From Rhizobium sp. Q54 (GTDB lineage: Bacteria; Pseudomonadota; Alphaproteobacteria; SMXS01): a stretch of DNA of 7,696 nt. Every line of letters starts with the position of its first letter. Positions within the stretch are counted from its first letter, which is position 1. This document shows positions 6,105-7,696 of this stretch, piece after piece. The translations under genes and the position numbers were made by a program. The notes beneath the pieces are model-generated. The model ran no database searches. It was not told the origin of the DNA and worked only from the letters and a program-made list of their open reading frames with translations. The stretch is from contig CAMBYA010000104.1 of assembly GCA_945872035.1 (NCBI GenBank), positions 1-7,696 on the forward strand, given 5' to 3'.

Positions 6105-6758
6105 GTGAAACCGTCCTGGGAGATGACCGGTTTGGCCATGGACAGCATGCGCGGCGCGCCGACCGCCGGCCCCGCCGACGCCGCAGCGCTGAATATCCTG
6201 TCGGACGAGGCGCTGATGCAGCGCATCGGCCGGGGCGACGAGCCAGCCTACGCGGCTCTGGTCGGGCGGCACCTGTCCCGCAACCTGGGCTTCGCGACGC
6301 GCCTGCTGGGCGACCGCGCCGAGGGCGAGGAGGTGATGCAGGAGGCGTTCCTCAAGCTGTGGCGCGGCGCGGCCAACTGGCAGCCGGGCAGCGCGCGGTT
6401 CACCACCTGGTTCTACCGCGTGGTGCTGAACCTGTGCATCGACCGGCAGCGCAAGCGGCGCGGCAGTCAGGTGCCGATCGACGATGCGGGTGACCCTGTG
6501 GACGAGCGCCCGGGCGCCGACGCCGACATCCACGACCGGCAGGTCAGCCGCCAGATCGACGGCGCGCTTGCCGGACTGCCCGAGCGGCAGCGCGAGGCGG
6601 TCAGCCTGTGCTACCTGCAGGGGCTGAGCAACAAGGAGGCAGCCGACGTGCTGCAGGTGAACATCAAGGCCCTGGAAAGTCTGCTGACCCGCGGCCGCGC
6701 CGCGCTGAAGCAGCGCCTGGGGCATCTCAGGAACGAGCTGACGGGGATCACGCCATGA
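6105..6758 (+). CDS. ECF-family RNA polymerase sigma factor
   Basis: This is a sigma-70-family extracytoplasmic-function factor that would direct RNA polymerase to a stress regulon. From GTG 6105 it has 217 residues. Region 2 spans about residues 44-119, with LGDRAEGEEVMQEAFLKLWR (68-87) and the promoter-melting segment FTTWFYRVVLNLCIDRQ (99-115). A short acidic linker follows (about 121-145). Region 4 is about 152-207, with LPERQREAVSLCYLQGLSN (158-176) and a helix-turn-helix ending in KALESLLTRGR (188-198). There is no extra C-terminal domain. The start is uncertain: GTG 6105 has GGATAGG upstream, while ATG 6123, 6138 and 6147 lack well-spaced sites, and family homology begins only near residue 33. 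The stop overlaps the next start as ATGA, implying translational coupling. The downstream genes suggest control by a membrane anti-sigma and a periplasmic metal sensor. Confidence 0.93.
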   Translation: MKPSWEMTGLAMDSMRGAPTAGPADAAALNILSDEALMQRIGRGDEPAYAALVGRHLSRNLGFATRLLGDRAEGEEVMQEAFLKLWRGAANWQPGSARFTTWFYRVVLNLCIDRQRKRRGSQVPIDDAGDPVDERPGADADIHDRQVSRQIDGALAGLPERQREAVSLCYLQGLSNKEAADVLQVNIKALESLLTRGRAALKQRLGHLRNELTGITP

Positions 6759-7210
6759 GCATGGGCATGGACGAATTCAGGACGCTGCTGGACGCCTGGG
6801 GCGCCGATGCGGCGCGCTGGCCGCGCGAGCGCCAGGCCGACGCCGAGGCGTTGCTGGCGTCCTCCGAGGAAGCCCGGCTGCTGCTGGCCGACGAGGCGGC
6901 GTTCGACGCGCTGCTGGCCGGCATGCCCGAGCCGACACCGGGCGCGGCCCTCGTGCAGGACATCCTGGCGATCCCGCGCGCCGCCAGGCAGGACCGCAGG
7001 GCCGGCGGCTGGCGGTTCGGCGTCCTGCCGGCGCTGCCGCGCTTCGCCGGCCTGACCGCGGCGACGCTGCTGGGCTTCTACATCGGCACCACCAGCCTGT
7101 TCCAGCCTGCCCAGTCCATGGCGGCGGACACGGAGACGGTAAACATCAGCGACTATGTGTTCGGCGAGGGCATCGACGCCGGATCGGCCGACGGAGAGGC
7201 AGCAGAATGA
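6755..7210 (+). CDS. Single-span membrane protein, probable anti-sigma factor
   Basis: The 151-residue protein starts at ATG 6755, overlapping the sigma stop by four bases, with GGGGA (6743-6747) seven bases upstream. The cytoplasmic-like N-terminus has WGADAARWP (15-23) and a Glu/Ala/Leu-rich helical stretch (24-56), a pattern I associate with short alphaproteobacterial proteins encoded beside ECF sigma genes. Residues 96-116 form one hydrophobic span, followed by a short acidic tail of about 35 residues that would be periplasmic. There is no cysteine and so no HxxxCxxC zinc anti-sigma motif. If it restrains the sigma factor it does so in another way, as the small CnrY-type anti-sigmas do. 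The role is inferred from gene order, overlap and topology rather than a recognised catalytic or binding motif. Confidence 0.75.
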   Translation: MSMGMDEFRTLLDAWGADAARWPRERQADAEALLASSEEARLLLADEAAFDALLAGMPEPTPGAALVQDILAIPRAARQDRRAGGWRFGVLPALPRFAGLTAATLLGFYIGTTSLFQPAQSMAADTETVNISDYVFGEGIDAGSADGEAAE

Positions 7211-7696
7211 CCCGCTCGGAGAAATGGCTGCTCGCGGGCCTTGGCCTGTCGCTTGCCGTCAATGGCCTGCTGGCCGCCATGCTGTTCGTCCATCCCGGCC
7301 ATCACCGCGATCGGCACCACGGGCCGGACGTGCGGGTCGGGCGTATGGAGCAGCACCTCGCACCGGCCTCGCGGGAGATCTTACGCACCGCGGTCGACAG
7401 GAATCGCGCCGCGCTGAAGCAGGAGTTCGAGGCCATGCGCGACGCACGCGACGACATCGCCGACGCGCTGGAGAAGGAACCGTTCGACCGCGCCGCGCTG
7501 GAAGCCGCCTTCGGCCGCGTCGGCAAGCACCAGGACATCATCCACGCGACCATCCAGCGGAGCTTCATCGAGGCCGCGTCCCGGCTTCCTGTCGAGGAAC
7601 GGGTGAAGCTGGCCAAGGGTGGCGAGCGCTATCTGCGCCGGCTGTTCGGCCCGCGCCGGGGCGACGGGCCCGGTCGCGGCGGCTGCGGGGACGACG
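7207..7696 (+). CDS. Periplasmic heavy-metal-sensor-type protein, CnrX/CpxP-like (3' truncated by window)
   Basis: ATG 7207 overlaps the preceding stop as ATGA, with GGAGAGG (7193-7199) seven bases upstream. The frame stays open for 163 codons to the window edge. Residues 7-28 are a hydrophobic signal or anchor segment. A His-rich patch follows (HPGHHRDRHHGPD, 29-41), then a long helical region in the style of the Metal_resist / CpxP superfamily: LAPASREILRTAV (51-63), the charged helix 66-89, EPFDRAALEAAF (91-102), KHQDIIH (107-113) and LPVEERVKLAK (127-137). A Gly/Arg-rich segment with Cys160 begins at about 148. Such proteins sit in the periplasm, bind metal or sense envelope damage, and in CnrYXH relay the signal to the anti-sigma. 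The clustered histidines and H108/H113 are candidate ligands. The metal, if any, cannot be told from sequence. The C-terminus lies outside the window. Confidence 0.85.
   Translation, partial: MTRSEKWLLAGLGLSLAVNGLLAAMLFVHPGHHRDRHHGPDVRVGRMEQHLAPASREILRTAVDRNRAALKQEFEAMRDARDDIADALEKEPFDRAALEAAFGRVGKHQDIIHATIQRSFIEAASRLPVEERVKLAKGGERYLRRLFGPRRGDGPGRGGCGDD

Overview
The window is GC-rich and gene-dense. Its gene families point to an alphaproteobacterium, but I cannot place it more precisely. The best support is the small membrane anti-sigma protein with a WGAD..RWP N-terminus, linked to an ECF sigma factor and a periplasmic metal sensor, plus a two-subunit 2-oxoglutarate:ferredoxin oxidoreductase. 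No tRNA, rRNA, CRISPR array, insertion sequence or phage gene is visible.

Layout. Positions 1-216 hold the C-terminal part of a low-molecular-weight protein tyrosine phosphatase, cut by the window edge. Next is a strikingly AT-rich intergenic stretch (217-427) with a 14-bp palindrome and two candidate sigma-70 promoters. It leads into korA (428-2305) and korB (2317-3339), a tight operon for 2-oxoacid (most likely 2-oxoglutarate):ferredoxin oxidoreductase, closed by a strong intrinsic terminator at 3365-3391. On the minus strand are a nine-repeat WG protein with an N-terminal membrane segment (4539-3508) and, upstream of it in transcription, an adrenodoxin-reductase-type ferredoxin-NADP+ reductase (5938-4637). 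A 166-bp divergent region separates the reductase from a plus-strand operon of three overlapping genes: ECF sigma factor (6105-6758), single-span membrane anti-sigma candidate (6755-7210), and a membrane-anchored periplasmic heavy-metal-sensor-type protein (7207 to the window end, incomplete).

How the genes fit together. KorAB oxidises 2-oxoglutarate to succinyl-CoA and passes low-potential electrons to ferredoxin. The nearby reductase could exchange those electrons with NADP(H), so the left two thirds of the window looks like a ferredoxin-centred redox module. The right end is a self-contained envelope-stress or metal-sensing cassette whose three members mirror the CnrH/CnrY/CnrX logic: cytoplasmic sigma, membrane anti-sigma, periplasmic sensor. 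ATGA stop/start overlaps couple their translation. Its target genes are not in the window.

Most points of interest are modest. They include loss of the expected general-acid Asp in the phosphatase fragment, the two-cysteine bookends of the WG protein, structured or palindromic elements in three intergenic regions, and the compact sigma cassette. I do not see a clearly new multi-gene system.
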